From Epiperipatus broadwayi (Eukaryota; Onychophora; Udeonychophora; Euonychophora; Peripatidae): a stretch of DNA of 64,000 bases. This document shows positions 50,097 to 61,799 of the stretch, piece after piece. The stretch lies in contig JAQFVV010000257.1 in the NCBI GenBank assembly GCA_028023455.1, forward strand, positions 310,001-374,000, written 5' to 3'. The translations under genes were made by a program, and so were the position numbers. Within the stretch, counting starts at the first letter, position 1. Every line of letters starts with the position of its first letter. The notes under the pieces are model-generated. The model was given only the letters and a program-made list of their open reading frames with translations, did not search any database and had not been told where the DNA came from.

Positions 50097-50362
50097 AAAA
50101 AAAACAATGAAAAAAAAATCTCTTTACTTATACGTGATACAGTTGCATAAGGGTACTCGACTAGTTGTTAGACTCTGGGAGAACAGCATGAGTGTGAATA
50201 ATATCATCTGTAAAAACTACAAAATTATATATGTCTCATTGTGATCATTTTTAAATATTATCTAGCTTATAAATAGGTTCGATAATCAAGTATCATTTTC
50301 CTATGGTCATGTCCAGTCAGTCATCTGTATATATGTATCTGTCTCTTCATTTAATGTTTATA

Positions 50363-51436
50363 CTATTGTTTCCCTGGATCAGGTGGCACATATGGTTTTA
50401 AGTTTTGATAATGGTCGTAGTCTTGGTCTTTTCTAGTTGGTGTCAAGTTCTCATAGTCTATTGCAGTCAAAAAGTCTTTGGTCTTTTCTAGTGACCTAGG
50501 GCACATCCCAAGCATGATTCTTTGGATCTATGGGGGTAAATGATGTCTGATTATCCAGATTATGTGTTGGTCCTCATATTTGAAGGCTGTTAGGGATTTG
50601 AATGTGGTTACTTGCTGGATGAAGTAGGCTGCATAACCCTGTCTGCAGTTTTCTTGATACTTCTGAGTGTTCAGTCTATGCAAAATGCTCTCCTGCCTTT
50701 CTTCAATATTTTTTTAAAATGGCATTTTCATATCCTTGGATTGTGGTAGGTGGTTTTTTTAATAGCTTCCACCATGCCTTGGCAGCTTCTATTAAGTAGT
50801 GGCTGGCTAGGATAACTTTTTGTTTTTCTGCTACAGAGTGCAGACAGAAAAATTCTTTAATGCTGTCTAGATGATTCTATGGGCTTTTCTCCTGGGTTAC
50901 CCCTAAAAATTTGAATTTCTACAGAAGATATAAAGGATGGTCTCTGCAAATTCCTTAGACTTATTTCGGGGTTTATGGTCCGTTCCATTTCTGTTTTTTG
51001 TTTTATTTTACTAATGGTCTGAACATCTTTTTTCCTGTCTGTATTTAAATCAGTTTCTGCAACCATTTCTTGGTTTGACTCATATTCTCCACTGTCATAT
51101 TCTTTGCTGTCCACAACTTCTTTTGGTGTGGTCTTATCATCATCTCCTCTTGGAGCTTTGTAAGTGTTTTGCTTGAGGATGCTTTACAATCTCTGGGTTG
51201 GTTTGGGTGCCTCGTGTTTTCTCAAGCTTTAAAATCCTTTTCATCATCATCATCATTAGCTTCCTGTCTTCTCTCATTTCTCTGAGGATCGTATGAAAAG
51301 TCTCTCGATCATCATGATTGTCTTTAGCCATCTTTCTGCTTTGATGGTTGCACTTTTTCCTATTGATCTGATTTTTAAAAGTGATCTCTCGTTCACTACT
51401 ATCAACAGTCAATTCTTCATCTAATTGTTCTTCCAT
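50363..51436 (-). pseudogene. gag: Element 3 gag (broken)
   Basis: Starts at ATG 51436 (MEEQLDEELTVDSSERE). The first open part reaches 51140 and contains a Met-rich RKLMMMMMKRILKLEKTRG stretch, partly coded by an ATC/ATG repeat. A second part (51114-50857) holds VEIQIFRGNPGEKPIE, the counterpart of the motif in elements 1 and 2, then shifts frame. The following frame carries HYLIEAAKAWWKLLKKP, equivalent to the AHSWW block of element 2. After another shift come AAYFIQQVTTFKSLTAF and HHLPP, stop, IQRIMLGM, with a tail ending in PYVPPDPGKQ at 50363. At least three frame breaks and one internal stop make it inactive. No zinc knuckle, protease or RT. Confidence 0.78.
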
Positions 51437-52219
51437 CTTTGAAAGTGAATAAATAATATAATAAACAATGTGAATCAAACTTATGGCACTCTCTGTATAC
51501 TTAAATAATAATTTTTTTCTTCAGTACATTTAATTAGGTCTCTGACTACTGGTCCCATTGTCCCTATCTTCATTAGCTGCTGCATATTTTTTTCCAATCT
51601 ATGTTATTTGCCTTTTTTAGTTTAGTTTTAGTTTGCCTACATTTTCTTTGTTAGCTCTTTCTATTAATTCTTTGAATGAGACATGTATTTTATTTAGAAA
51701 AAACTATTAAAGATAAGAAACAAACATTACTCAAATTTCCCTCTGTTCAACTGTTCTCCCATGTCTGAAAAAAGAAAACTATACAAATGATTAGTGATAT
51801 ACAAATATTTATACATATATATTAGCAGGTAGAACAGGTAATTCTCTGTATATGACACATTTGGTTTTTATTATTCAGATAACTAACCCACTATTGTGCT
51901 GACAATCAAATTTGCTGACAAATTTATTTATATGGGCGCCAGTGAGCAAAATGAAATCAATGGGGCATGTGAAATAACCCATTGACCCCCAAACCACCTA
52001 TGATTGACTTAACTTTTGATAAAACAATTTAATTGATGATGAGTATTTATTATTTAATAACAACTCATGCATTCCTGACCTGAGTTTAAATATAGAAGTC
52101 CACTACTTTGTTTTTACTAAGCATGAGGCTTTCACACACAAAGAGAAAAAAATGTCAAAATTAATATTACACAATAACTTTTATTTGTTGATATCATTTT
52201 TAATCTTGCTAGCATAAAA

Positions 52220-52405
52220 GCGTGTAAACCATTTAAGCATTTTGTCAACTGCATCTGGCTGCTTGGTGTACACAAAAGGTCTTCACCTGCTTTGAGGTTA
52301 CTCTAGAAATTATTGTTATTTAAGCATATTGTCACACTGCATCGGACTGCTTGACATATAATTCCCAGTTTGAAGGTCTTTGCCTGCTTTGAGGCTACTA
52401 AGAAT
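52220..52405. repeat. Tandem duplication in element 3 leader
   Basis: Two copies of about 90 bases: ATTTAAGCATxTTGTCA, then CTGCATCxGxCTGCTTG, then AAGGTCTTxxCCTGCTTTGA. Confidence 0.7.
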
Positions 52406-53000
52406 ATAGAGCGAACATTTAATATAAGTGCTAGCAAGCAATACTTTGAAATTTAAAACTTTTAACATGATATCATATTGGATATTTTAAATCATAACAA
52501 CTGAGATGAATATAATTAATTTTGACACAGACAAAATATTTCATTTATTTTACCCTTTTCTTTGATCTGCTCTTACTACTTTTCTAACGATAATTTTCCT
52601 ACTGTCACGAACACGTATAAACAAACGTATAATATATATACTGATATAGTACACGTATAATTAATTATACATATATTCTATCTTATTACTTTTCTTTGAA
52701 TAATTTTTTTTTTAACTAACGAATCTTTTACTGAACGAACATTTAAAAAATAGTCTTGAAAACATTTTTAAGAATAAGAAAAAAAATTTACAAAATGACA
52801 TTTTAATTTATTAAAATCATTTCAGTTATGCATTATAAATCGCAAAACTTTTTTTCAAATATATATAACATTCTACAAAAATACCCCTCTCTACAGAAAC
52901 ATTTAATTTATCAAGATCTCAATTGACTGAGTAACTAAGATCATAATTATTGTCTACAGGGTGTGGGGTTTATTAAATCAAAGCCACAACAGTTGGGCAG

Positions 53001-53015
53001 CCAAAAACATAACCA
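53001..53015 (-). promoter_or_regulatory. Element 3 primer binding site candidate
   Basis: On the minus strand TGGTTATGTTTTTGG starts right after the LTR's terminal ACA. The TGG suits a tRNA CCA end, but I cannot name the tRNA. Confidence 0.4.
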
Positions 53016-55638
53016 TGTACCAGACGAAAAACCCACCACCTAAACCGCAAGTCGGATTCAAACTCAGTCGGTTCAAACTGAATTCAAATCCAACTCACCA
53101 GCTTAGATTAGTAGAAATCTAAATTGACGGCACAGTGCTATGCGCCAAGAAACTAGCTCAATGGTTGGTGAGGACTAGAGACCCCTGAACTGACACTAAT
53201 ATCGGATAATAAATCAACTAAGATAATTTTAAATCAAATCATATGTATAAGTTTGGGTTGCCAACACAGACGGTGAGCATTAACATTTAAAATAATTGTT
53301 GAATAAAAGATATAGAACTAAGAAACCAAGTGTGTTTAGAACATATTTAATAATTTGTTTTGTTTGAATAATGATTATATTAATCACCTCTAGTCCTTAA
53401 ACAAAGTATATAATTATAATCAGATTGGCGGTCCTTATTATATGCCAATGAGTATTACACAATATTGGAATTCTATGTCTATGCTCCCAATAAGAAAATA
53501 AAGGCAGATAAAGGTATTCATTAGTAAAGGAAATTATTACTCTAACTTTATATGAACGAAGGTGATATTTATTTTCACATTCGCAAATCCATTCATGAAG
53601 AGCAAGATACGTATTTTAGGGCATAACTTTAAGCTTTATTTGAAAACTTATTTAATTAAATATAATGTAGAATTTGTTGGACTGTAATTGAAATCACTTC
53701 ATCACGAATTACAAGCATCAGAGCGGGCTTTACTGCGACAGAGAGATAACAGTGCTGACGAATTATGAGCTATAAAGTGAAATTGAAAGATGATGGCTAG
53801 TCGATAATCAAAGTCCTATGGCTGCTTGCATCTGACAAGTCTTATGCCCTTTGACTAATATGAACGGGAGAGGAAGTGCTTTCTTCCTTGATAATTTAAA
53901 ATAACAGAAATATTATCACCGACCAGCCTAACGGAGCAGAAGATTGCCCTATGTCAGCAACATTCAAGATGATGACTTACTAGTCACTGTTGAAGAACTA
54001 AAACCCAATTATAGAATGCTCTACATGATGACTTGATCAAATGGATTAAAGCCAAATGAGCTTTTAAGTAAAACTATTTTAAAGTATTTGTAAATCATAT
54101 TAATTATTCCCCAATCATCATGCCATTCCTGAATCTTAATAGAAAATAACAAAGTTGAATTAGAATATATTTATTTGATTCCTTTATCGGCCCTTTGCAA
54201 AAAAACATTTTAAGATTATATTTGAATAAATATACATTGGTGAATATGATAAAATAGCTGAGGCATAGATTGGAAGTGGAGCTAATAATTTATTATTAGC
54301 CAATTATAAAAATAGTAAACATGTAATAATTTCTTTCGACTCGATGATTCATAGAACTTTTAAATTTAGTTCTAATGGGCAAGAACTTCTTCTAGAATTA
54401 ATATTATATTATTTGTGTGAGGCAAATAGAACAAAGGAGCTCATCGAGTCGAAAGATTATTGGCATATAATTAAAAATAAACGACATTAATAAAGCACAC
54501 ACACACACACATATATATAATATAATAAATGAACTGCCAAGTAATAAAAGAGAAAGTTTAAAGACTAGAGGTTGAGGGAATTACGATATAATAGCATAAA
54601 TAAAAGTAAGTTTACACAGAGATTATTACACAGAGATTATGACGTTTATAAAATGAAAAGAGCTCTTAAAGGGAGGGTAAAGTAAAGTTCGGAACTGACC
54701 AGAAAGTTTAAGGTTCATTATGGAAATTATTACCTATTTCTTCCGTGCTGGATCCTTAAGTTACACGTCCGAGTTGGTAAAAAAACATAGGCACCATTTG
54801 ATTGATTACTTGAACAGCATTTTAGTGGCTTTTCATAATTTTAACAGCATGATTGGTCCGGAAAAGATTTAGCAGCTCCATTGAAGATTCTCAAAGGGCT
54901 TCAGGAACCGTAACCAGATTCCTGATGTTCTATCCCTTCACCATAATCGAAACACTATTTGAATTCATGATTTTGAACAGCACATAATTTACTGGCACTT
55001 TTCTGCAACAAAGATGGCTTCCTTTCCAAACTTTTCAGAGCTATATATCCTGTCCTCTGATGCCTTTAGGCTAGTGCTTCTTTCATTATCAATGTTTTTA
55101 GATTTACTGGTTGTTTTTTAGATACATTCCTTCGATAAGGCTTTCAAACCCATTAACTTTAATTCATTTTCTAATTAGAAAATGAATTCTTAAAATCAGA
55201 AAATGATTTTAATTAGGAAATCCTTATCTTTTTTTTCTAATTAATAAAACTGAAAGCTTATCGAAAGAATATAGCTTTTAAGCAATAAAACTTTAACAAA
55301 TTATTTAAAGATAAAATCAAACATTCCCGACGCAATGAAACTTTCGAACAATTATATATATTTAAAATTTACAAATATATACGCACAATCCACGCAGTCA
55401 TAATATATAAATTCATGAATAATTCTATCACGAATTTTAATAGAATTGATCAATTTAAATCTGAAACTAATTAATTTTAATACACATTTATGAAATAAGT
55501 TATTCTTTATGGAAATTAGCGTGGATTGACTGTATAAAGCCCCATTGCATCGGAAATTTTAGGTTAGTACTAGGGTTTGAAGTGGGCTTATGGTTAGATG
55601 TCATGAAGCTAGGATCTTACTCACATCTGACTGCTTCA
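53016..55638 (-). repeat. Element 3 LTR, right copy (2623 bp)
   Basis: Upstream LTR in coding orientation. It differs from the left copy by scattered transitions, a CA-repeat expansion near 54497-54511 and small indels, including loss of about 45 bases near 55250. Confidence 0.9.
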
Positions 55639-55642
55639 GTAT
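55639..55642. other. Target-site duplication of element 3, right (GTAT)
   Basis: Pairs with 47435-47438. Confidence 0.75.
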
Positions 55643-56137
55643 TGTTTAGATGTATATATATACGAGTTCATGTAGAACATGGTCAATGTACTGCTTTCTA
55701 AAATTAATCACTCTTAATTATATCAAATAGAAAATTACGAAAGTTTTATTTATTCCCTTTTGTACATGTCAAAGCAGTTAAATATTTAACACAATAAGAA
55801 AACTCTTAAAGAGAAAATAAAACTCACATATATATTATTATTTCTCTTTGAATCAAACAACAAAATTTCCACGGACTGTTCATAACATACATATATATTA
55901 AAATATTCATTCGAATGCGATTTTGACCTAATTAATTTCAATACAGACAAAATAAAACTACCAGCAGTAATTCGCCTACACAAGCTATATTTTATAGCTC
56001 TTATATTGTATTTCATTCCTTTTTTTATATAAAAAAAACATATAAAGCAACTTCATAGTAGACTGTCTTATGTAACTTATATTCTATCCCCCTCCCCTAC
56101 TTTCCACTCTTCGAAAGCTCCTTCGTTGGTGTGCCAT
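55643..56137 (-). other. Element 2 leader, part next to LTR
   Basis: Non-coding. The primer-site candidate TGGCACACCAACGAAGG occupies 56120-56136 on the minus strand, one base from the LTR. The minus open frame at 55786-56016 shows no gag-like content. Confidence 0.55.
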
Positions 56138-57835
56138 TGTAACGGTTTATTCTGGCGTAAACACGTATATATGTGGTGTATGTTTATTACGTATTTTAAA
56201 CTTAAGTTTTGCTCTTTTATTTAACAAAAATTTATAATATGAACACATATATGTAGTTGGTTTTGCAATGTACTCTTAATTACTCACCCAGCATATTTAT
56301 GAGCATCAATGATGACCTCAAGCGCCAATCTTACCTATGAATAAATAAGAATTATGCTGGGAGAGGATGAGTATCTATCTCTGGTGGTTAGAGCTTGTAC
56401 CTCTGGCTAGCTCACTCAGGGGTAGTAGTTGGTGACCATAGGAAAGAGGTGGAGGGAACATATAAAAATGCGCATGTAGTGCATGAACGATTCGTTTGCT
56501 TTCCTACTTTTTGCTTTTTAATATTATTCTAAGAAATTAACATTAACACACACAATTAAATTTATAATACTACTTAATATTTATTAATATAAAACAAATA
56601 ATAAAAACAAAACCCAGAGAATCCCATAATTGGATATTGGTTTGTGCCCGAATAATTAAATAACCCGCATGTAAATACATTCGCACAAGTTCATAAATGT
56701 GATACACAAAAATACAGATCATAGCTTGAAAACAATTTCAATCAGGCATTGTCTATTAAGGCGTATCTTTATACAGGGTATTATTTCAACATTTTCTTCA
56801 TTTACTTGAACCCTTTTACGCATTATTTAATAGGATGTGCTTTCATTCAAAATAGTTATTATCACTTACGAAAATGTTTGGTTTACCTTGTTTATCTCAC
56901 CCAGGTGTGGATTATTAGCAATTTTCCACTGGCTTCATGCTGCGTTGTACGATTAAAAGATTTTTTGCTTTGATCAATTTCCATAAGGGAATCAATGGCA
57001 TCTGGTGAATGCTGTTTTTTTCATAGCTTTAAGAAGGGCTTCACTCCTACATTGGCAGTGATGGTAGTATCTCCACAGGATGGATGGCATAGCCTAGCCC
57101 ATTCTGTTCTTCTACCCCAGCCTGTTTATGATTTTTCGATTATAAACTTTTTTCTTTTTACTAACTTTTTCCTATGATCCTGCTCGTGGCAGTCACAGCT
57201 CTAGAAGACCTCTCAGTTCAGCTTTCTCGAATCTAATTAGTTATACCATTGTTCTTTCTTGTTTTCATTAAACCACGTGGTTTGCGAAACGAAAGTCTTT
57301 TCAATAACTTTTCTTTTTTTGTTTCTTTTATCTATGCTTAGGAGTTTCCAATTTGCCTTGCAATCTACATCGACCGTTCATTGTCTCTTATTTTTAACAT
57401 TTTATTTTATTAATTAAAATGTCTTTGTTTCAAGATAGCGATCTGCAACTATTCGGGTCCTTTCTTTGCAATTAATTAATTTTTTTATAATTTGTAACAT
57501 TCTTTCTTTAATCGACCATCTTGGAATATTTCTTTTTAAATTACAATAACTTTATACCTTTTTACGAAATTATTACATTTACTCACTCATGCAGCAATAT
57601 AATCACGCGTATAAATAAATATCAGAGCACAAACCATATAATCCCTCATCCCTCTTATATTTCAATCTGTTTTTTATTTACTTACTTAAATATATATGTA
57701 TGCGCTTGCATACAAGACCACAACAAAAAAGAAAAATAACAATTTACTTAATATTACTTTTGATTTAATTAGATATGTATGGTCAGTAGTGTTACCCTCT
57801 GACTTAGAACAGGGTTTGAACTCAGCCCTGTTATA
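56138..57835 (-). repeat. Element 2 LTR, right copy
   Basis: 1698 bases, TGTAACGGTTTATT to CCCTGTTATA on the plus strand. Where it has CG (TGTAACGG, AAACACG, ATTACG) the left copy often has TG or CA. Confidence 0.88.
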
Positions 57836-58010
57836 ATCTATCTTCTTTCAGCAATCTCCCCCCCCCCTCCATTGCAGAATCCTAAATAAAATAAACGATA
57901 CAATAAGAAAATATAACACATAAGGTTAGTTTAAAATTGAATAGAAAGTATTCAAATCACCCTTTCAAACAGTAAGATATTTCAGAAAGTTTGTATTTTT
58001 TTTCCATATG
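57836..58010. other. Flank of element 2
   Basis: Includes a run of ten C's near 57857-57866. Nothing else recognised. Confidence 0.5.
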
Positions 58011-58100
58011 TCATAGCATCAGCCGGGAGGCGAACCTGCAACAACCATCTGTAACCAACTGCTTGCTTGAAAGTGGCTGCGCTGATCTCTCAGATAACAA
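58011..58100 (-). repeat. SINE-like (tRNA-derived) unit, antisense
   Basis: On the minus strand GAGAGATCAGCGCAGCC, about 45 bases, then GCAGGTTCGCCTCCCGG gives a strong B box (GGTTCGCCTCC) at tRNA-like spacing from a weak A box. It is GC-rich against the background. No matched acceptor stem, so it is not a functional tRNA. Confidence 0.5.
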
Positions 58101-59697
58101 TGCTTGACAGAAAGTTTGTATTTATAAGTGAAACATTTGTTTATTAGCACTTTAGGGTCATTGCTTGTTTAATTTCATACTGTTTGTTTGAATAGGTTTG
58201 AATTTCAATATATAACATCCGTTGCAGCCTGAGACTCAAGAGGATATTCTTTTGAGTTTGGCTGTTTGAAGTTCTGACTTTATATTTATTCCCAGAGGGC
58301 ATTGCTGAGATATTTTAACATTTGAAGGTTATTTGCATATTTTCTACTTAATTTTCAGCTAGTATTATACTTTATAATATTTTCTAAAAATAATGTGTAT
58401 CTGAAGTTAAATTGTATGAGCTATATGGATTACTTGAAAAAGTTGATGTTTCTAATGCATCTGTTGTGTGGACAGTTGGTCTACCTTCTGGTTGATGGAT
58501 GGTTGTGATAGGATTGAATTAAAAGTGAAAAATGCACCTGCAAAAACAAAACAAAACTTGCAAATATATATCATAATTCAAACTGTAACAAACTTTTTAA
58601 TACTGCTGTAATTTATAAGTATTATGCACTTAGGCACTATCATAAGAAAAACTATTAATAATTGCATATTTACTGAAACTTAGTACTTTTGAGGGTGACC
58701 TATGGCTTCATATTCATATTATAGTGCAATGATTGTACACCCATCCACAAGGTGTTAAAGTAAATAGAAACTAGTCTCTACCTTACGTGATCATGATATA
58801 GCAAAATACAGTTTTATCTTGTATGTGTGAATTTAGTCAGTTAGAAAATATAATTGCAAAACCTATGGCTTTAAAGTAACTGATGTTGAATATTATAATT
58901 TATAGTCAAATTTATTATAAAAAATCAATTGTACTCACAATGTTAATATATTCAAAGTTTAAAAGTACTTACAAATATATACTTTTTAATTGGTGTGAAA
59001 ATTAGAATCATTTCAAAATATTATTTGGAAAATAACTTTTTTATAAAAGCATTAAGTAATTTAAATTTGGAAAATACACCTTGGTCTTGTTTTATGCAGT
59101 AGATAGGTTTCTCAGAAAACATGCACAAAAGAAATTGCACAAAAATAAACGTAACTTACCTTGAAAAATGGGGGATAGGTTCCTGTAATTTTCAGAAATT
59201 GGCATAAAAGCAAAGCAACAAGGAAATATTACTTTAAAATTCACGTTAAAAAAATAAGGAAATAAAGTATGACTAATAAAAAATTTCAAATATATGAAAA
59301 AAATTAATATAAGACAAACTTTTTTTACTTTTTTTATTAACTACAGTATTTAATTGTACATTTTTTCATACATATTTTAATCATTACCATTACTTTACAA
59401 TATGAGTTTGTTTGTGAACTAGTAAGAAATCAGATTCATGATATGTTGTACAACTAGCGCCACTTTCAGTCTTGTGCTGTTTCTATATTAAAAACATGAG
59501 ATGCAATCAAAACAAAAAGATTAGACATTATTATTTGAAAGATCATTTTTAGTTTATAAAATCAATAAAATCTTCATTATTATTTATTTTAAAAATCTAA
59601 AAAAATATTTATTTCTGTTAATATTTAACAAAATACGTTTTAAAAGTTTAAAATTTTTGAATATATATTGCAATATTTTTATACGTATGTATAAATC
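58101..59697. other. AT-rich intergenic stretch
   Basis: No gene, RNA or repeat that I can support. Confidence 0.5.
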
Positions 59698-59761
<64 letters not shown>

Positions 59762-59762
59762 T
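59698..59762. repeat. (TTA)n microsatellite
   Basis: About 21 TAT/TTA units. Confidence 0.97.
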
Positions 59763-61217
59763 ACTCATTAGTATAAGTACATTACTTACATAGAAGCTAA
59801 GATTCTAAATACAGGTTATGGCCATATTAATGTAAGCTGCTAATATAATATTATATTTTTGAAAGAAAAAAAAGTATTTCAAGTCAAAATAAGTTATTAA
59901 TAATTTAAATTTCTTGATATCTAATAAATATAGTGAAATATAAAGGATATTAAGAAGACACATGAATCACATAACTTCAAAATCGTATTAAAATAATCCG
60001 CACAAAACGAGACCCAGGTGTAGAGTATAAAAGGTAAACAAAAAAAGAATAACAGTTTGAGCAGGATGGTAGAAAACATTTAGTAAATAGGTGGATAGAA
60101 TTTTAATAAGTTATAAAACATAGTGTAGAGATGTTTTCTCACTAGATCATAACAGAGTAGGTTACAACAATTGTTAAGTTAGAAATAGTGGATTAATCAT
60201 CAGTTTAAAGCTTTTAACTTCTATCTAAAGAGTGAAATTTAATATATAACAAAAGAAATGTAGGTAGAAAAATGGACTGTTTTCTAGAGAGGAAGAAATG
60301 TAGATAGGAACTTGTCAGCACATTTCCATTGCAATGTTGAGTAACAATATTTGTGCTTATATTATCATTCTCAGAATGACTGATTAAGAACCACTAAATG
60401 TGCATTGACTCTTCATCTTCCACACATACACATATATGTACTGGAGTCTAAGTCACATTGGTTAGAAACTCAAAAAGTGCATTCAACACTTGATATTTCT
60501 GTAAAGACTTACAAACTATTCTTGATTCCAGATATTGTAGAGAGAGAGAATCAAATAACAATTACAGCTATCTTTTTAATAATCAGTACTTATTCTAGCC
60601 AATGTTTATTATTGCTTTGTTTTGACTTTTCTAACTTGGCAGCAAAGGCAAAAAAGATAACTCATGTCTGATAAAAATATCATTCAATTTATCCATATTT
60701 AACTTAAGTAGTCTTTTTTATATTTTGTAACTTTTTTCCAAGTCTAACTTTTATAGCCTTCATATCAGCAAGCATTCACAATCTCTTTTTACATAAAAGC
60801 TGAACTACCAAAATAAACATTGTTTTCAGAAACAAAAGCTCTGCAAAGAGATATCAACTGTTTATTTATCAATCAATTAAATTTTTTTTAATTGTTTTTT
60901 TGATTCTTGTTCAAAAATTATGTTCTTCTCTTTAAATTTATCAACTATTTACTTGCATGTATTTCTTTGCTAAATTTATTAAGGAATATGATTAAATTTG
61001 TGAACAAAATTGTTTCCAGTGCTTTCACATTCTCTTTAAATCGAAAGTCTTTTATTTTTCAGTTTTTAATTCTCTTTACTAGGTATAAAATAGTTGTTTT
61101 TTTTTTATTTGATTATGAACCATAAAATATAGTAATTTTGTTAGTTTATCCATGATTATGACATTAGACATTTGTTTACTGGATAATAAAGCTTTAAATG
61201 ACTATAATCATTTAATA
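59763..61217. other. AT-rich intergenic stretch
   Basis: Open frames at 60405-60671 and 60907-61125 have no recognisable motif and composition typical of chance frames. No gene called. Confidence 0.45.
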
Positions 61218-61228
61218 TATATATATAC
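61218..61228. repeat. Short (TA)n followed by TGTGCCCC
   Basis: A short TA run ends at ACTGTGCCCCAACATG. Compare (TA)n then TGTGCCCTTG at 6383. It could mark insertion of related elements into TA tracts. Confidence 0.6.
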
Positions 61229-61627
61229 TGTGCCCCAACATGTAAGGCTGCGAATTAAAAATTGGAAATAGAGTGATGAAAGAAAAATAAAATTAGTAAT
61301 ATTAGTGGAAATGAAAATTAATGAAGATAGATGTATTATTTTTGCTTACAAAATATAATATAAGGATAAATAGTAGTAGTTATTGATTGATGATTCTGTT
61401 TGAGGGTAGCGAGTGTAGATCTTTGGTTTCTTGAGCATGATACATAGGAGCTGGATTGTATCTGGGTTCCTGTGCTCTTGGAAGGCAGCAAAAGTTCAGT
61501 GGGTCAGCCAGAGATCTATATGTAGGAATTTCTATGACTTTGTAATAGTGTATGTACTCCGCCATTCATGCGGGGGGTACTGTTTAGCTGAGAAAAGGAA
61601 GATAATCTTTTCTTGGAGACCTTTGTA

Positions 61628-61799
61628 CCTTGTGATGCAAAAAGACCCTGTAAGCCTTAAAAGAAAGAAGCATGGGTGCATTTACTAAAGTCGTACAATT
61701 AAAAAGGCTCTTTGAAAATGGAGAGTTCGTTTTTTGTGTTCTATAATGCAAAAAGATCCCATAAGCCTCCAAAGACATGAGCAGGGATGCATTTATTAG
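61628..61799. repeat. Direct repeat pair (~62 bp, 110-bp period)
   Basis: The blocks 61628-61689 and 61738-61799 share ATGCAAAAAGAxCCxxTAAG, then AAAGAxAxGAGCAxGGxTGC-like sequence, then ATTTAxTAxA. On the minus strand both code similar peptides (EAYGIFLHY and KAYRVFLHH) in the open frame 61584-61778, but no family is recognised. Confidence 0.6.

Larger units (their letters stand above)
51437..53015 (-). other. Element 3 leader
   Basis: About 1.6 kb between the upstream LTR and gag with no coding signal. Two diverged copies of a block of about 105 bases (TTAAGCATTTTGTCAACTGC near 52230 and TTAAGCATATTGTCACACTG near 52321), each with AAGGTCTT and TGCTTTGAGG, form a tandem repeat. Confidence 0.6.
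47439..55638 (-). mobile_element. LTR retrotransposon (element 3), nested
   Basis: 8.2-kb element with LTRs 47439-50081 and 53016-55638, flanked by GTAT on both sides, inserted into the leader of element 2. On the minus strand the LTR runs TGAAGCAG to TGGTACA, with canonical TG..CA ends. A purine-rich GAAGTGAAATGAAA precedes the downstream LTR. TGGTTATGTTTTTGG begins immediately after the upstream LTR as primer-site candidate. The internal region (2.9 kb) carries only a decayed gag. About 64 percent of the element is LTR. Confidence 0.87.
43425..57835 (-). mobile_element. LTR retrotransposon (element 2), interrupted
   Basis: LTRs at 43425-45119 and 56138-57835, with coding on the minus strand. 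Reading that way the LTR runs TATAACAGGG to CCGTTACA. A strong polypurine tract (AAGAGGAGGGAA) lies at its left edge, and a TGGCACACCAACG primer-site candidate lies one base inside the other LTR. Only gag is present. Element 3 is inserted at 47435-55642 in the gag leader. The flanks are ATAT (43421-43424) and ATCT (57836-57839), a three-of-four match that may be a decayed target duplication. Without the insert it would be about 6.2 kb. Confidence 0.82.

Noticed and set aside
58011-58100. Functional tRNA gene
   Set aside because: Good B box but no pairing acceptor stem or clear anticodon arm, so it is called SINE-like.
60405-60671. 88-codon open frame
   Set aside because: No start context, motif or homologous copy in the window. 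The length is within chance for this composition.
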